In this document: piece after piece, positions 5,307 through 6,835 of the stretch
How the letters are laid out: each line of letters begins with the position of its first letter
How positions within the stretch are numbered: position 1 is the stretch's first letter
From: Candidatus Heimdallarchaeota archaeon
GTDB taxonomy: Archaea > Asgardarchaeota > Heimdallarchaeia > Heimdallarchaeales > Heimdallarchaeaceae
Length of the DNA: 6,835 bases
Assembly: GCA_030628305.1 (NCBI GenBank)
Contig: DAOVRE010000079.1
Location: 1 to 6,835 of the forward strand
Direction of reading: 5' to 3'
The notes under the pieces: generated by a model
Databases searched by the model: none
Told to the model about the DNA's origin: nothing
The model's input: the letters and a program-made list of their open reading frames with translations, nothing else
Position numbers and translations under genes: made by a program

Positions 5307-6835
5307 ATGGATAGAAGGAACTTCTGGAGCAAAATCAACCATGTTATTGGTTATCTTTTTTATGCTTTTATAGCCGCTTACTTTGTATGGTCACTCATTA
5401 ATATAATTCTTGACATTGGTAATCATGAACCTTTGACTGTGGGAGGGCAAATAATTAATATTCTTGCTTTAATTTTGGAAGCAGCGGCATTTTTAATTGC
5501 TATTTACTTCGCTATTCAACTTATTGACGGAGTATTAAGAGTTGGAGAAGTTCCTTACGATTTAGATGCCTTATCAGGCAATACAAAAATCAGTGTAATC
5601 GTTCCTATTCATAATGTTCAACCCCAAGTTCTCAAAGAAACTCTAGAGGGATTTACAAAACAAACCTATTCAAATTATGACGTATGGGTAGCTGACGACA
5701 GTACCAATTTGGAACTCAAAGACGCGTGCAAGAAGATATCTGAAGAACATGACGCCATTTATTATTTTGAGGAGAATGATCAATTTAAAGCTCATATGCT
5801 TAATCTAGTAATCCCAAAAACCAAAGGTAAATTAATTGCTTTCTTCGATGTCGATCATATCCCTGAACCTGGGATACTTTCTAAATTCGTTGCTCTTATG
5901 GAACAATATCCAGAATATGCCTTCGTCCAATCCAAGTTCGGTTTTAGAAATGTTACCAACTTCTTACACGTTTGGGAAGCAATGAGCTTGACCCAACAGT
6001 TTTGCTCTGAAAATGCAAGACGAACACTAGGGACTGTACTCTATAGTGGCTCAACTGCTTGTTTTAGAAGAGAATATGCTTATCCTATCCCTGAAGGTAA
6101 AATGACAGAGGATTTTGATCATTCTGTTAATCTAATAATGGAAGGCAAAAAAGGTTATTTCCTAGATGAAATAGGATCGATGTCTCTAGTTCCGGAAACT
6201 ATGGCACACCAACTTAGTCAACTCTTCAGATGGTTTACAGGTCAATCGGGGATAATGTATGACTATTCTGGCAAATTAATCAAGCATACTTTCCAAAGAA
6301 AACTGAAATTCAGACAATCAATCGACATTGTATTTTCTTCCTTATTGGTTGTAGCTGCTACTTCATTTTATTTCCTTGGAATATTTTATGCGATAATATA
6401 CATGCTGAAAATACCCTTAGTCAGGGCATATATGTTAGGGCAATGGTGGTTAATTATAATCCTTTCATTGACCTTCATTATCTACTTTGCAACAATTTCA
6501 GCTACTACTTCATATACAATGAAATCCGCAACATTCCCCCTCAAAATATGGTATGTACCTTTCTTCTTATTTTTTGGAAGTCTTACAGCTCCTTTCTTTT
6601 TAATACCCGCCTTCAGAGGGTTAATCGGAAAACACAATATGATACCTGGAAAAACTCAATGGAATAAGAAAATACCAATTTATAGATATGGAGCAATTTT
6701 TAATGTAATAGGCATATTCTTCCTGTATTTGACGGTTGATTCGATCTTGCAGCAACTTTGCGCAACCATATTGTTGGGTAGTTGTACTCTTTACGGAGTA
6801 GATCCATATCAGAACTTCTTTTTCACTCTTTTCGC
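5307..6835 (+). CDS. Membrane-bound GT2 glycosyltransferase, cellulose/hyaluronan synthase-like (C-terminus off the window)
   Basis: An open frame runs without a stop from the ATG at 5307 to the right edge (509 codons), so the gene is partial. Two membrane spans (about 12-36 and 48-72) precede a cytoplasmic GT-A domain (about 93-315), then at least four spans (about 341-368, 378-400, 413-436, 464-490). Catalytic motifs are complete: D130-D131 (ADDS), the metal-binding D181/D183 (DVDH), the base in TED (267-269), and QLFRW (305-309), the QxxRW signature of processive enzymes. KAHMLN (161-166) stands where related synthases have KAG-type motifs. It probably makes or extends a surface or extracellular polysaccharide from a nucleotide sugar; substrate and product cannot be told. 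An in-frame ATG at 5274 would add eleven residues, but the TATA spacing favours 5307. No PilZ domain lies within the visible part. It is divergent from PPS, with no visible link to CoA synthesis. Confidence 0.88.
   Translation, partial: MDRRNFWSKINHVIGYLFYAFIAAYFVWSLINIILDIGNHEPLTVGGQIINILALILEAAAFLIAIYFAIQLIDGVLRVGEVPYDLDALSGNTKISVIVPIHNVQPQVLKETLEGFTKQTYSNYDVWVADDSTNLELKDACKKISEEHDAIYYFEENDQFKAHMLNLVIPKTKGKLIAFFDVDHIPEPGILSKFVALMEQYPEYAFVQSKFGFRNVTNFLHVWEAMSLTQQFCSENARRTLGTVLYSGSTACFRREYAYPIPEGKMTEDFDHSVNLIMEGKKGYFLDEIGSMSLVPETMAHQLSQLFRWFTGQSGIMYDYSGKLIKHTFQRKLKFRQSIDIVFSSLLVVAATSFYFLGIFYAIIYMLKIPLVRAYMLGQWWLIIILSLTFIIYFATISATTSYTMKSATFPLKIWYVPFFLFFGSLTAPFFLIPAFRGLIGKHNMIPGKTQWNKKIPIYRYGAIFNVIGIFFLYLTVDSILQQLCATILLGSCTLYGVDPYQNFFFTLF

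Noticed and set aside
6443..6667. 74-codon plus-strand frame inside the glycosyltransferase
   Set aside because: Out-of-frame shadow of the glycosyltransferase C-terminal membrane region, which is open throughout in its own frame.

Overview
The window is an AT-rich piece of an archaeal chromosome. Two enzymes found essentially only in archaea, pantoate kinase and phosphopantothenate synthetase, identify the domain. This fits with TATA-box promoters about 26-29 bp upstream of start codons that lack Shine-Dalgarno sites, while internal genes carry GAGG-type ribosome binding sites. The lineage cannot be fixed from this sequence alone; a mesophilic, low-GC archaeon (possibly an Asgard-type genome) is only a guess.

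Layout: (1) 4-492 (+), a non-haem ferritin. (2) 512-1654 (-), a PLP-dependent group II decarboxylase of the MfnA / archaeal aspartate decarboxylase type. (3) 1754-2732 (+), ketopantoate reductase (PanE). Its N-terminal Rossmann segment can be read only if one base is lost from a run of nine A at 1760-1768. (4) about 2741-3622 (+), pantoate kinase, coupled to panE. (5) 3623-4435 (-), ketopantoate hydroxymethyltransferase (PanB). (6) 4437-5222 (-), phosphopantothenate synthetase (PPS), the first gene of the PPS-panB pair. (7) 5307 to the right edge (+), a multi-membrane-span GT2 glycosyltransferase, cut off by the window end.

Genes 2-6 together cover the archaeal route to 4'-phosphopantothenate, the front half of coenzyme A synthesis. 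PanB makes ketopantoate from 2-oxoisovalerate, PanE reduces it to pantoate, pantoate kinase phosphorylates it, the decarboxylase supplies beta-alanine from aspartate, and PPS joins the two halves. They form three transcription units: the decarboxylase alone, panE-pantoate kinase, and PPS-panB. The last two converge with directly abutting stop codons. Ferritin and the glycosyltransferase are flanking genes with no evident role in this pathway.

The main point of interest is the A9 frame break at the start of panE: either a sequencing/assembly indel, or slippage controlling the pathway's only reductase. No CRISPR array, mobile element, rRNA or tRNA was seen, and no stretch over 300 bases lacks a gene.
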